From an uncultured Ruminiclostridium sp. (GTDB lineage Bacteria; Bacillota; Clostridia; Oscillospirales; Ruminococcaceae), in assembly GCA_934454635.1 (NCBI GenBank), contig CAKSFR010000011.1, forward strand, positions 39,682 to 103,681: a stretch of 64,000 nt of DNA, read 5' to 3'. Positions 16,600 through 25,832 of this stretch are shown here, in pieces (the stretch's first letter is position 1; each line of letters starts with the position of its first letter). The notes under the pieces are model-generated. The model was given only the letters and a program-made list of their open reading frames with translations. It had not been told where the DNA came from and did not search any database. Both the position numbers and the translations under genes were made by a program.

Positions 16600-17277
16600 T
16601 TATGGCAAAAGATTTATTGAAATCATTAATACTTTGTCATCAAACACATAAAATTTAACACTGTAATCATTATATGAAAAGTTTTGATTCTCTACAGCTT
16701 CGTTATCAGGCGTATAATTCTTGTTGTATCCATCATCGACAGCCGGTACGCCCATTTTTTCCAGAAGCTGTTTATATGAAGAAAAAAGCTCAATTTCGTT
16801 TATACTAACATTGTGCGTATATTCATTGTCAATATCGTTTGCGCTGAATACGATATAGTTATAATTTTTGTTTTGGACATCATCAATACTGTCACAATCG
16901 TCAAAATAAACCCAAGCAAGCGATTTGCCGTTATACATAAGTCTTAGACAAGCTATTCTTTTATTGCTGTCATAAAATCCGCCGTCCGTTGAATGGCTAT
17001 ATCCTTCACCGAGTTTTTCTAAAGTGAGCGGCGCTTCAAACTTCTGCCCGTTAATGGTAAGCTCTTCAAAAATTTTATCGGTCGTCCATATGGTCGGATT
17101 TTTGTAATAAGTATAATCAAACTCATCAACATAATCCACCTCGGGTTCGGCAATTTCCGAAATCACCGAAGTTGTACTTTCCAAGATTGTTTCCTCCGCT
17201 GTATTTCCGTTGCACCCTGCGGCTATGCATACCGCCGCGAAAAGTGAAACGGCTTTTAAAATGTGTTTTTTCATCAT
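16600..17277 (-). CDS. Array lipoprotein 2
   Basis: A 225-residue paralogue. Its signal peptide is identical to that of lipoprotein 1 (AAVCIAAGC). Residues ~45-120 are almost the same as in lipoprotein 3 (YYKNPTIWTTDKIFEELTING to WVYFDDCDSIDD), while the C-terminal half (from about residue 125) is unrelated at first sight apart from LLEKMGVPAV. The ribosome site and gap to the next gene (ATCCTTTCTTTATGGC on +) are copied exactly from its neighbour, a mark of recent duplication. Function unknown. Confidence 0.75.
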   Translation of the reverse strand: MMKKHILKAVSLFAAVCIAAGCNGNTAEETILESTTSVISEIAEPEVDYVDEFDYTYYKNPTIWTTDKIFEELTINGQKFEAPLTLEKLGEGYSHSTDGGFYDSNKRIACLRLMYNGKSLAWVYFDDCDSIDDVQNKNYNYIVFSANDIDNEYTHNVSINEIELFSSYKQLLEKMGVPAVDDGYNKNYTPDNEAVENQNFSYNDYSVKFYVFDDKVLMISINLLP

Positions 17278-17291
17278 TGCACATCCTTTCT

Positions 17292-17972
17292 TTATGGCAA
17301 AAGATTTATTAAAATTATCAATACCTCGTCGGATTCCTGTGAAACGTAAAATTTCATAATTTCGTTTTCAATATCGCTGTGACCATTTGGCTTCTCGTCA
17401 GAACATATAAAATGAAAGTAACTTCCATTAGATACAGCAGGAATACCTATATTATTAATTAAATCAGCTTCTGTTGATGCTATATTTATGCCACATATGC
17501 CTGTTTTACCTACAAACTCTTCATCTGTAGTATTCACATCAAATTGAATTGAGGAATATGCTTTTTCTTCGATATCATCAATGCTGTCGCAATCGTCAAA
17601 ATAAACCCAAGCAAGCGATTTGTCGTTATACATAAGTCTTAGACAAGCTATTCTTTTATTGCTGTCATAAAATCCGCCATCTGTCGAATGGCTATATCCT
17701 TCACCGAGTTTTTCTAAAGTGAGCGGCGCTTCAAACTTCTGCCCGTTAATGGTAAGCTCTTCAAAAATTTTATCGGTCGTCCATATGGTCGGATTTTTGT
17801 AATAAGTATAATCAAACTCATCAACATAATCCACCTCGGGTTCGGCAATTTCCGAAATCACCGAAGTTGTACTTTCTGCGGTTGTTTTTGTAGCTGGGTT
17901 TCCACTGCACCCTGCGGCTATGCAAACCGCTGCGAGGAGAGAGATTGCTTTTAAAACATAGCTGTTGTTCAT
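17292..17972 (-). CDS. Array lipoprotein 3
   Basis: A 226-residue paralogue with a slightly different signal peptide (MNNSYVLKAISLLAAVC, lipobox AAGC). The N-terminal module is nearly identical to lipoprotein 2 at both protein and DNA level. The C-terminal module (CGINIASTEADLINNIGIPAVS) differs and resembles the remnant at 15587-15898 more closely (TTDEEF against STDEEY). AAGGAAAGGA precedes the start. Function unknown. Confidence 0.75.
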   Translation of the reverse strand: MNNSYVLKAISLLAAVCIAAGCSGNPATKTTAESTTSVISEIAEPEVDYVDEFDYTYYKNPTIWTTDKIFEELTINGQKFEAPLTLEKLGEGYSHSTDGGFYDSNKRIACLRLMYNDKSLAWVYFDDCDSIDDIEEKAYSSIQFDVNTTDEEFVGKTGICGINIASTEADLINNIGIPAVSNGSYFHFICSDEKPNGHSDIENEIMKFYVSQESDEVLIILINLLP

Positions 17973-17987
17973 AGTGAAGTCCTTTCC

Positions 17988-18653
17988 TTATTCATGAATT
18001 TCAATATATATAATATCAGCCTTATCATTATTTAAAACAAATATCAAAGATCTGTTGTCTGCATTTAAATCGGGCTTATACGATAAGCTATATGGAGATG
18101 AACCGTCATATATTTCAAAGCTTGGCGTACCAAATGCAGATATTATCTCACTTCTGGAAGATCCTAAAGTAATTCCATTTATCTTAATATCGGGAAAATC
18201 ATCTTGCAATTCTTGCTCCGTATTTCTTAAACTTATCAGTGATATCTCCTTGTTTTTGATATCGCCTTTATTCGCGCAATCTAAAAAAACGGCGCTTAGA
18301 AAATTTTTTCCGTTATATATTATGCCTGCGCCAACACAAGACGAGTCTTTAAAATATGTGAGAGTCGCCTCATCTAAGCTGTATTTATCCCCGAAATCCT
18401 CGAAAGTAAGCGGAGCCTGAACCTTTTTGCCCTCAATCGTCAGTGCTTCATAAACCATTTCATACGTCCACTCGGTCGGATTTTTGTAATAAACAGTACC
18501 GTCCTCGTCAACATGATCCACCTCGGGTTCGGCAAATTCGGAAACTGACGAAGCTGTGTTTCCCGTAACTTCTTTCTCCGCACCACTGCACCCTGCGGCT
18601 ATGCATACCGCCGCGAAAAGTGAAACGGCTTTTAAAATGTGTTTTTTCATCAT
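17988..18653 (-). CDS. Array lipoprotein 4
   Basis: A 221-residue paralogue with the same signal peptide as lipoproteins 1 and 2. After the lipobox (AAGCSGAEKEV) it carries the second subtype of N-terminal module, YYKNPTEWTYEMVYEALTIEG, shared almost exactly with lipoprotein 5. The C-terminal module holds the clearest family motif, INGITLGSSRSEIISAFGTPS. Function unknown; surface exposure on the outer face of the membrane is expected for a Gram-positive lipoprotein. Confidence 0.75.
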   Translation of the reverse strand: MMKKHILKAVSLFAAVCIAAGCSGAEKEVTGNTASSVSEFAEPEVDHVDEDGTVYYKNPTEWTYEMVYEALTIEGKKVQAPLTFEDFGDKYSLDEATLTYFKDSSCVGAGIIYNGKNFLSAVFLDCANKGDIKNKEISLISLRNTEQELQDDFPDIKINGITLGSSRSEIISAFGTPSFEIYDGSSPYSLSYKPDLNADNRSLIFVLNNDKADIIYIEIHE

Positions 18654-18673
18654 TGCGTATTTTCCTTTCCTGA

Positions 18674-19330
18674 TTAATCATTAAGTAAGATATAAAATTC
18701 TATTACTTCATTATTATTTAATACAAACACCAACGAAAGTTTCTCTTTATACTTATATGCGATACTATACACCTCCCTGTCATAATATACTTCACGGTAA
18801 GGCACTCCTAAAGCCTTTATAATATCGTCCCTTGTTGAGTAGAAACCAACTTTATTAACCGTGATATCTGAAAAAAGCGACTGGCTGCTCTCTTGCAACA
18901 AATTTAAATATAAAAAATTTATTTCCTTATTTTTTATATCATCAGCACTATTGCAATCTACAAAAGTAATGCCGCCTATTTTATTTCCGTTATATTCAAT
19001 GCCCAAACTTACTTGTTTTTCTTTTTCAAAATATGTAAGTGTTTCTTCATGAAGGCTGTATTTATCCCCGAAATCCTCGAAAGTAAGCGGAGCCTGAACC
19101 TTTTTACCCTCAATCGTCAGCGCTTCATAAACCATTTCATACGTCCACTCGGTCGGATTTTTGTAATAAACAGTACCGTCCTCGTCAACATACTCCACCT
19201 CGGGTTCGGCAAATTCGGAAACTGACGAAGCTGTGTTTCCCGTAACTTCTTTCTCCGCACCACTGCACCCTGCGGCTATGCAAACCGCTGCCAGCAGCGA
19301 AAGCACCTTTAAAATGTGCTTGTTTTTCAT
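18674..19330 (-). CDS. Array lipoprotein 5
   Basis: A 218-residue paralogue of lipoprotein 4. Residues ~20-100 are almost identical to it, while the C-terminal half diverges (VNKVGFYSTRDDIIKALGVPYREVY). The signal peptide reads MKNKHILKVLSLLAAVC with lipobox AAGC. AAAGGA precedes the start. Function unknown. Confidence 0.75.
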   Translation of the reverse strand: MKNKHILKVLSLLAAVCIAAGCSGAEKEVTGNTASSVSEFAEPEVEYVDEDGTVYYKNPTEWTYEMVYEALTIEGKKVQAPLTFEDFGDKYSLHEETLTYFEKEKQVSLGIEYNGNKIGGITFVDCNSADDIKNKEINFLYLNLLQESSQSLFSDITVNKVGFYSTRDDIIKALGVPYREVYYDREVYSIAYKYKEKLSLVFVLNNNEVIEFYILLND

Positions 19331-19417
19331 TGAACATTTCCTTTCCTGTATTAAATTTATTTTACGGCTCAGTCGTAATCGATTCAGGTGATTATAATGC
19401 TGTTTTCAATCTTGATA

Positions 19418-20077
19418 CTACTCATTGTAATCCTCCTTATAACTTAGTGCAAAATGAATCATTTCAATTTCCTGATTATTATGTCTAAAAGAGAAAACAA
19501 AAATGTTATTACCTTCATTAAACTGTAGTACTTTATGCAGTTCTGATGAAAGTTCCGGATTTACATTTTCAGTAAAACAATCATCTAGATAAGGAATAAT
19601 AATATTAATTTTATCTATTTCATATCCTTTAATGTTAATTTCCCCAATATCATTAATTAAATCAGTGTATATCATAAGACTATCGCAATAACCGCTATCT
19701 AGATTTAAAGTTAATGTACCAACATTCGTATTATTATAGTAAATGTCGCAGTAATTTAAATATTCATCGGGTTGCCCAAGAGAAATTTTATCACTCATGC
19801 TTTCAAATCCCTCAGGTGTACAAGGGAATTTTAAAGGAGCGCCGTCTATTTCAATCAAAGATGCAATTTTCTCTATGCTCCATCCCTCAGGTATAGGGTT
19901 TATAATCTCCTCTGAATTTTCAGAGACTGTCGTTTTTTCGATTCCTATACCAGCCGCCGAATTTGTCTGCACGGCAGTCATAGTAGAAGTTTCTCCCGAA
20001 ACACTCTGTTTGCACCCTGCGGCTATGCAAACCGCTGCTAGCAATGACAACGCCCTCAAAATCTGTCTTTTCTTCAT
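19418..20077 (-). CDS. Array lipoprotein 6, most divergent and first transcribed
   Basis: A 219-residue lipoprotein whose signal peptide (MKKRQILRALSLLAAVC, lipobox AAGC) matches that of the LRR lipoprotein at 48428-49540 rather than its neighbours. The N-terminal module is recognisable (PEGWSIEKIASLIEIDGAPLKFP) but the C-terminal half is degenerate (INIKGYEIDKINIIIPYL). It is nearest the promoter at 20134-20162, so it probably heads the operon. Function unknown. Confidence 0.7.
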   Translation of the reverse strand: MKKRQILRALSLLAAVCIAAGCKQSVSGETSTMTAVQTNSAAGIGIEKTTVSENSEEIINPIPEGWSIEKIASLIEIDGAPLKFPCTPEGFESMSDKISLGQPDEYLNYCDIYYNNTNVGTLTLNLDSGYCDSLMIYTDLINDIGEINIKGYEIDKINIIIPYLDDCFTENVNPELSSELHKVLQFNEGNNIFVFSFRHNNQEIEMIHFALSYKEDYNE

Positions 20078-20133
20078 AATTTAGTCCTTTCTCATACTGA
20101 TTTGTCTTCAACTTGCTACAATACACCAATTAT

Positions 20134-20162
20134 ATAATGTAAAATTTTTCTCCAAAAGTCAA
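20134..20162 (-). promoter_or_regulatory. Candidate promoter of the lipoprotein array
   Basis: The minus strand reads TTGACT, 17 bases, CATTAT. The whole upstream block 20078-20215 is near-identical to 49541-49680, in front of the LRR lipoprotein gene, so the two loci share control sequences. Confidence 0.6.
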
Positions 20163-20303
20163 TACATATCTAACAAAAGGTATTAAAATCGTGATAAGAT
20201 GTTTTTTGTTAAAGCATTCATCAAAGCAATTATACATCAATAAATCTGTATGCGTCAAGTGAACCGCACCACAGATATCGGGTAAAGGTTATTGCATAAC
20301 AGA

Positions 20304-20335
20304 TTCGGGCGGCAGAAAATAGTCTGCCGCCCGAA
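20304..20335. repeat. Perfect 13-bp hairpin
   Basis: TTCGGGCGGCAGA (20304-20316) pairs perfectly with TCTGCCGCCCGAA (20323-20335). No T run follows on either strand, so it is not a classical terminator. The surrounding 20216-20501 holds no gene I can support; CAACCGAATTTCCC occurs there twice (about 20400 and 20481). Confidence 0.6.
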
Positions 20336-20501
20336 CCGAAAACCGATATTAATGAATCACTGAACAAACCGTAACACACGCAGCGCGTGCGACAAATCTC
20401 AACCGAATTTCCCTGATAATCCGCATTTATACCGTACATCGGAAAACTCTTTAGTGGCAAAGCCACACACTCCCGCCTTTTTCAACCGAATTTCCCACCA
20501 A

Positions 20502-22387
20502 TTATAATCCAAACAATTTCATCAGCTTCTGCCAGAAATTGAGTTCCTCCTCCGCTTCTTCTGGCGCAGGCTCTGGTTCGGGAACTTCAATCGCCTTGGT
20601 GCTTATTACAAACTGCACCAATGAAACGTCGCTGTTCTTTTCCGACACGAACGAAACGGGCGTGTAGCTGTTTTTCAGCGAATCAAGCACATCATTAAGT
20701 TCGTCGGCAGCCGTGCTGTCTATCATCGCCGCCTTTTCGCGCAGTTCACCGGTTCCGTCGGAAAGCTCCGAAGCACCGCTCACAAGCTCGCCTGTCCCGT
20801 CAGAAAGATCAATTCCGCCCTCGGCAAGTTCCTTTGCTCCGTCGGATATTTCCGAAAAACCGTCATACAGCTTGCCTACACCGCCGGTGTACTCGCCTAT
20901 GCCTTCGTCAAGCTTTTCATATTCCGATACAAGCGCGTTTATTCCGTCTGAAAGCTTAGACATATTTACAAGCATTCCGCTGAGATTTTTTGCAAGCGCA
21001 CCTATTGCCGCGTCAAATTCCGCATATTTGGCTTTAAGTTCTTCAGCGCCCGCTTTAAGCTGAGCCGCAGCCTCGGATGTTTTTCCGAAATAAACCTCAG
21101 TTCCGTCTATAAGCGCATTGCTGCCCGATAAAAGCTGAATCATTGTTTCAAGCTGTTCAGCCTGCGCGGTAAGCTGCGCCTTCTGTTCAGCCAGCTGCGC
21201 GGCGACAGGCATCTGCGCGAGCGCCGCTTTGATCTCATTAAGCTGTTCGGTAAGCTGCCGTACAGCCTGTTCATTCCCTGCTCTTAAAGCTTCCACATCA
21301 AGTCCGTTTTCCGCAAAAGCCGCCTTATATCCGTCAAAAGTCAGACTGTTTTTCAGCTGCGAAATTCCCGCACAAAGGCTGTCAATGCCTACTTTTATCT
21401 GCGCCGAAGCCTCGGTAAGCTGTTCAAGTGAATCAGCGTTTGCGGAAACCGACGAAAGCGAGCTTTGAATAACAGCAAGCGCCTTTTTCACCTGTTCGGA
21501 GCCGCCCGTAAGGTCTGCCGATCTTTCGTTCAGTTCGGAAAGTCCCTCCCGCGCAGTATCAATACCGTCCCGCAGTTTTTCTATGCCGCTGTTCAGCTCA
21601 GACGCTCCGCCATCAAGTTCAATCGCGCCGTCGCGAAGCTTCTTTGCGCTGTCGTCAAGCTTTTCCGATCCGTCGATAAGGTCGGTAATGTTTCCGTCGT
21701 AATCTATATCAACGCCAAGGTTCATTCTCACTCCGTTTATCTGCGCAGCGGGCATTTCAAAATCCGTCACGTCGGCGGTAATGCTGCGGCTTAGCCCGCA
21801 CCCCGCAAGCGCTGTAAAAGTGATTTGTTTTTTACTGCCGACATTTGCAACGGTTGCGCCGTCGGCAGAAATATTTCGGCAAATGTACGTATCCAGCGTG
21901 AAGCTGCACTGAAGATCGTAGTTGTCATAAAAACCTCCGCTGCACTTTTCATTTTCGGCAATATCAACGCTGATTTCAAGTCTGCCGCTTTTGCCTGCAA
22001 TTTCCTCGGCGGAAAGCTCTTCGCCGTCCAAAAAATACCTTATTGAAATGACCCACGGGATTTCCGCGCCGTCAAGCGTACCCTAATAATATACCTTCTG
22101 ATTTTCGGGAACGCTGAATGTTATTTCATCATCTGTCTGAGTGATATTCCCGTTGGAATTGAGCAGCTTTACGCTCGTGTATCCGCCGTAATCCGTGATA
22201 TTTCCGCCGCTGAAGCTGTTGACCACATATACGCTGTCAACGCTTCCGTCGGCGTCGGTCATTACATATACGACCTCCTCCTTTTCGGCTGCATACGCCG
22301 TGAATGTATAACTGCAAAGCATTGAAGCTGCAAGAATACCCGAAATTACTTTGGGTGTGCAATGACCTTTTCATAGAATTTTTTCAT
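20502..22387 (-). pseudogene. Broken X-x-x-Leu-x-x-Gly heptad (YhgE/Pip-like) exported protein gene
   Basis: The main frame encodes ~510 residues rich in LxxG heptads (KLRDGAIELDGGASEL; ELSDGTGELREKA) forming long coiled coils, and ends in a basic tail (NFWQKLMKLFGL). The 79-residue piece just upstream carries the signal peptide and N-terminal domain. A single TAG at 22083-22085 separates them; CAG would restore KVYYQGTLDGAEIPW, the sequence expected for this family. Further upstream an ATG at 22387 (MKKFYEKVIAHPK) with AGGG before it is out of frame by one base. Two lesions make it non-functional as read. MKKFYEKVIAHP looks like the start of an MMPL/RND-type transporter, often encoded beside this family, so a deletion may have fused the two (inference). 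Confidence 0.7.
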
Positions 22388-22550
22388 ATTATCCCTGCCT
22401 TTCTTTGCGTTTACAAGCACATTGTAGCAAAGCAAAAGCAAAAATAAAACGGTCAGCTTCGGTCAGTATGGTGAAATACGGACATTTTTTGCATTTTGAC
22501 GGTCAAAATGCAATTTCTGACGGTTGAAAAATTTGATGGACAAGCGTATA

Positions 22551-22652
22551 ATACTAAGCACCAATAAAACCATAGATAAAAATTCTCATATAACCCATAT
22601 ATGCAAAGCTTATACTCGATTTTTTGTATAGCTTTTAATTGGTGCTGAGTAT
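22551..22652. repeat. MITE-like element R1, copy B
   Basis: A 102-bp element with ends ATACTAAGCACCAAT and ATTGGTGCTGAGTAT. It lies just after the TetR gene ending at 22685 and before the broken heptad-protein gene. Confidence 0.85.
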
Positions 22653-22684
22653 AAAAGCTCCAAGTTTTTTCGCCTAAAAGTATT

Positions 22685-23269
22685 TTATTTGCACCGACTG
22701 ATACAAATCTGTATAACCGACATAATGTGCTCAACAGATTCACTGCAATCATCTTTCAGCCATTCGTTGATTATTGCTATCAGTCCGTTTATGTAAAACG
22801 ACATTATGTATTTATGGTCAGCCGATGGAACGTTAAAGCGCTCCAGAATCGGCACGAACACATAACGGTTAAGGTCGCGGTAAGCGTCAGCCATTTGCAG
22901 CGCCGACGCCTGCTCAACCGTTGTACGGAATATGCGCTTATGCTCTCTGACATAAGTAAGATACGGCATGAGATATTCAGGCGTAATAAGATAAAGTTCA
23001 TCAAGAGGACAGGTCGGCAGCTTCCCGAGAAAATCAATCGTATTCTGCGGCATGAAATCCGTAAACTGCTTAATAATGTACTGTGAGCTTTCCTCCAGCA
23101 GGTCTGAAATAGTTTCGTAGTGGAGATAGAATGTCGAGCGATTGACGCCCGCCCTTTCACAGATCTCCTTCACCGTAATATACGCAAAGTCCTTTTTTTC
23201 AAGCAGTTCAAGAAACGCCTTGTCCATGCGGACTGCAGTGCTGAAATATTTACTGTTTGACCTGTTCAA
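22685..23269 (-). CDS. TetR family transcriptional regulator
   Basis: A 194-residue regulator. The helix-turn-helix covers about residues 8-52 (FLELLEKKDFAYITVKEICERAG followed by NRSTFYLHY), with an all-helical C-terminal domain. The start is TTG at 23269, decided by GAGGTG 7 bases upstream. It overlaps the end of the upstream membrane-protein gene by 20 bases. In related loci such a regulator controls an MMPL transporter and heptad-repeat protein; here those downstream targets are decayed. Confidence 0.85.
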   Translation of the reverse strand: MNRSNSKYFSTAVRMDKAFLELLEKKDFAYITVKEICERAGVNRSTFYLHYETISDLLEESSQYIIKQFTDFMPQNTIDFLGKLPTCPLDELYLITPEYLMPYLTYVREHKRIFRTTVEQASALQMADAYRDLNRYVFVPILERFNVPSADHKYIMSFYINGLIAIINEWLKDDCSESVEHIMSVIQICISRCK

Positions 23270-24139
23270 GCGATTTCACCTCGTATTTCATCTTTCTGCT
23301 GCGAATAAGCATATACACCGCAATCGCAATGACCGTTATCCACACCGCTATTCCGACGATTCCGTTCATCAGCCTGCGAAAATCGTCGCTTTCGGCAGAA
23401 AACTGCGCTATCATCGCGGTTTGCAGCCCAAGCACGGACATCAGCGCCGCAATCACATTCAACACCTTTGCCGCTGATAATATCGGACTTCCGAGCCTGC
23501 GAAATTTCACAAGGTTTATGACCGACATTATCATTGTGTAAAAGGTGTATATCGCCGAAATATAAATGACATATCCATGATATGAATACCCGTTATTTGC
23601 AATGATCATAAGCAGTATCATTCCGCCCATTGGGATATTCAGCACAAACAGAAGCCACGCGGTCAGCCGGTAACAGCGAACTTCCTTCGCGCTGTCGCGA
23701 CGACGATAACTGCATATAAGAAACAGTCGAATGCCGCCAAGCACCAGATAATAAACCGCCATGGAAACAAACCATACCGAAGTATAGCGAATGCCGACCA
23801 CTATGCGGAATACTACATAAAAAAAGTTAACAAGCATTCCCTGATAAATACCGATATTTCCGCGGAATGCCGGATCGCTAAGGTATCTGCTTCCGAACTC
23901 CGAGCCGGATATTTTCTTCTTTGCGGCTGACTTGATTTTTTTACAAGTTTCGGAATTGGCATGATAATTATAGCAAGGGAATATGCAGACATGACATAGA
24001 TAACGTATGCCGCCGCGTTGTTTTCCTGTCCTCCGACAAAGACAAAAACAAGCGCCGCAAACGCGGTTATGGGCAGGGTGAAAAGCACTCGTTTAGGCGG
24101 ATTAAGCAGCTTAGCTAAAATCAGCTTTGCCTTTTTCAT
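23250..24139 (-). pseudogene. Frameshifted polytopic membrane protein
   Basis: Two frames, 24139 to ~23936 and ~23936 to 23250, encode consecutive parts of one ~295-residue membrane protein with about eight hydrophobic segments. They join at a run of seven T on + (23936-23942, A run in the mRNA). One extra A would give KLVKKIKSAAKKKISG and continue to YQGMLVNFFY. I do not recognise the family. It is the middle gene of a three-gene operon. Either it is disrupted, phase-variable by homopolymer slippage, translated by frameshifting, or the base is a sequence error. Confidence 0.65.
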
Positions 24140-24142
24140 AGG

Positions 24143-24496
24143 TTACTTCTCGCTGATTTCCTTGGCAAGCTCAATTATCTCGAATGCATACTTCTTTTTC
24201 CCGTTTTGCAGAATGCGCTTATAAATGGGATAGTTCACACCCATGCCTATCATTCCGATAATGCCGATGATAACGCCAAGCACGAACGAACCTACAGTCC
24301 CGCTTCCTATCTGTCCCATTGCAAGACACATTCCCGTACCGAAAATGAGTGCGGAAACCGTTCCTAAAGTGTAGGTAAAGATGTTTGCGGGGAGCTTTGC
24401 TTTTGCGTCAAGCTTGCGAAGCGCTACCACCTTTGAGGTATCCTTAGGCGCATATTCGTTTGCAATTTGTTCAGCATAAATTTTATCAGTGTTCAT
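24143..24496 (-). CDS. Small membrane protein, two TM segments
   Basis: A 117-residue protein. The N terminus (residues 1-35) is charged and conserved-looking (EYAPKDTSKVVALRKLDAKAKLPANIF), followed by two TM segments (about 38-60 and 67-90) and a basic amphipathic tail. Similar proteins are sometimes labelled dihydropteridine reductase, for which I see no motif. AAAGGAGG lies 10 bases before the start. It is the first gene of the operon with the frameshifted membrane gene (3 bases apart) and the TetR gene. Confidence 0.75.
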   Translation of the reverse strand: MNTDKIYAEQIANEYAPKDTSKVVALRKLDAKAKLPANIFTYTLGTVSALIFGTGMCLAMGQIGSGTVGSFVLGVIIGIIGMIGMGVNYPIYKRILQNGKKKYAFEIIELAKEISEK

Positions 24497-24739
24497 AGCT
24501 TTTAGCCTCCTTTATTTGATGTCTTTATTATACAGGAAGCAAGGAAAAAACGGAACAACACCGATTGAGATTTGTGTTTATTTAAGGATAAAAAACGAGC
24601 GGCTTTCCACAGACTATTATATCATGTGCCGCAAGCTTTTTCAACAGCCTTTTAAGCCTTTTCGCTGACGTTCTGAACAAGATCCGATTGTAAGCGATCC
24701 ATGTTTATGACAAGCGATTCCCTAGAAAATATTATTTAC

Positions 24740-24768
24740 TTGAATTTATGCCACTTTTTGTATATAAT
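24740..24768 (+). promoter_or_regulatory. Sigma-A promoter of the LysR-type regulator
   Basis: TTGAAT, 17 bases, TATAAT. It places transcription start near 24775 and so excludes the longer frame that begins at 24701. Confidence 0.7.
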
Positions 24769-24790
24769 GATATTAAAAGCGCAAAAAGTC

Positions 24791-25711
24791 GTGATAAAAT
24801 TGTATAACCCACAGCTCGAAACATTCATAAAGGTCGCGGACGCGGGAAGCTTCAATAAAGCTGCGGAAGAAAGCTACATTACTCCGACAGCGGTGATAAA
24901 ACAGATAAATCTTTTGGAGGATTCGCTCGGCGTGAAGCTGTTCGAGCGCTCTCACCGCGGACTTACGCTTACAAAGGCAGGGCGTTCGATTTATCAAGAC
25001 GCGAAGTACATAATTCGGTACTGCCGCGACTCCGTTACCCGTGCGAAAAATGCAATGCAGGAGGATAGCTGCATTATCCGCATAGGTTCGTCGCCGATGA
25101 CGCCTGCGCAGCTTCTTATGGAGCTTTGGTCGAAGGTGCAGGCGCTCTGCCCCGAAATAAAATTTCAGATAGTGCCTCTTGAAAATACGCCCGAAAATGC
25201 CCGTGAGATACTCGAAAATCTCGGAAAGAACATTGACGTTGTGGGCGGCATTTTTGACGAAACCATGCTCGACCTGCGCGGCTGTGCGGGGCTTGAACTT
25301 GTGAGAGGGACTTTCGGCTGCGCGGTTTCCGTACATCATCGGCTCGCGGCAAAGGACAAGCTTCAGATAACCGACCTTTACGGCGAAAATCTGCTGCTTA
25401 TGCATCGCGGGTGGAGCCACTATGTGGATCAGCTTCGCGACGATTTGTGGCAGCATCATCAACAGATAAATATAGTGGACTTCGATTTTTACAGCATGGA
25501 CATTTTCAACCGCTGCGAGAATACCAACGACGTTCTTCTGGCAATACAGGGGTGGGCAAACGTTCACCCGCTGCTTAAAGTTATACCCGTGGAATGGGAG
25601 CACAGCATACCCTACGGCATACTTCACTCAAAAACGCCCGCGCCGAATGTGCAGCGGTTTCTTGATATTGCAAAATCGGTGAGCGGAGAAATATACGGAG
25701 AACAGTTATAA
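24791..25711 (+). CDS. LysR family transcriptional regulator
   Basis: About 306 residues. The winged helix-turn-helix covers residues ~5-65 (LETFIKVADAGSFNKAAEESYITPTA, then FERSHRGLTLTKAG) and the periplasmic-binding-like effector domain spans 90-300. The start is taken at GTG 24791 because the promoter excludes upstream codons; a TTG at 24800 is possible and no strong ribosome site is visible for either. It is followed by a terminator and a same-strand butanol-dehydrogenase-like gene, a likely target. The effector is unknown. Confidence 0.88.
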   Translation: MIKLYNPQLETFIKVADAGSFNKAAEESYITPTAVIKQINLLEDSLGVKLFERSHRGLTLTKAGRSIYQDAKYIIRYCRDSVTRAKNAMQEDSCIIRIGSSPMTPAQLLMELWSKVQALCPEIKFQIVPLENTPENAREILENLGKNIDVVGGIFDETMLDLRGCAGLELVRGTFGCAVSVHHRLAAKDKLQITDLYGENLLLMHRGWSHYVDQLRDDLWQHHQQINIVDFDFYSMDIFNRCENTNDVLLAIQGWANVHPLLKVIPVEWEHSIPYGILHSKTPAPNVQRFLDIAKSVSGEIYGEQL

Positions 25712-25736
25712 CCCAAAGGTATACGCTGCCGAACCA

Positions 25737-25766
25737 ATCGAGACTTCAAAAGAGGTCTCGGTTTTG
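25737..25766 (+). terminator. Terminator after the LysR gene
   Basis: CGAGAC (25739-25744) pairs with GTCTCG (25755-25760) and is followed by GTTTTGTT. A TATAAT at 25768-25773 directly after it may serve the next gene. Confidence 0.6.
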
Positions 25767-25832
25767 TTATAATATGGACAGAAGCTAAAAAAAGCGCTGA
25801 ATATAAACAGCAATTCTTAAAGGAGCGTTTTT

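Noticed and set aside
15899..20077. Repeated blocks in the lipoprotein region considered as a CRISPR or phage array
   Set aside because: The repeats are coding duplications (signal peptide and N-terminal module) with ~670-base spacing, without short direct repeats and spacers.
20304..20335. Hairpin as the terminator of the heptad-protein gene
   Set aside because: The stem is perfect, but no T run follows on the minus strand, and it is about 170 bases from the stop.
22083..22085. TAG as a recoded (readthrough or pyrrolysine) codon
   Set aside because: TAG ends the HIT gene in the same window, no recoding element is visible, and a second lesion lies upstream, so pseudogene or sequence error is simpler.
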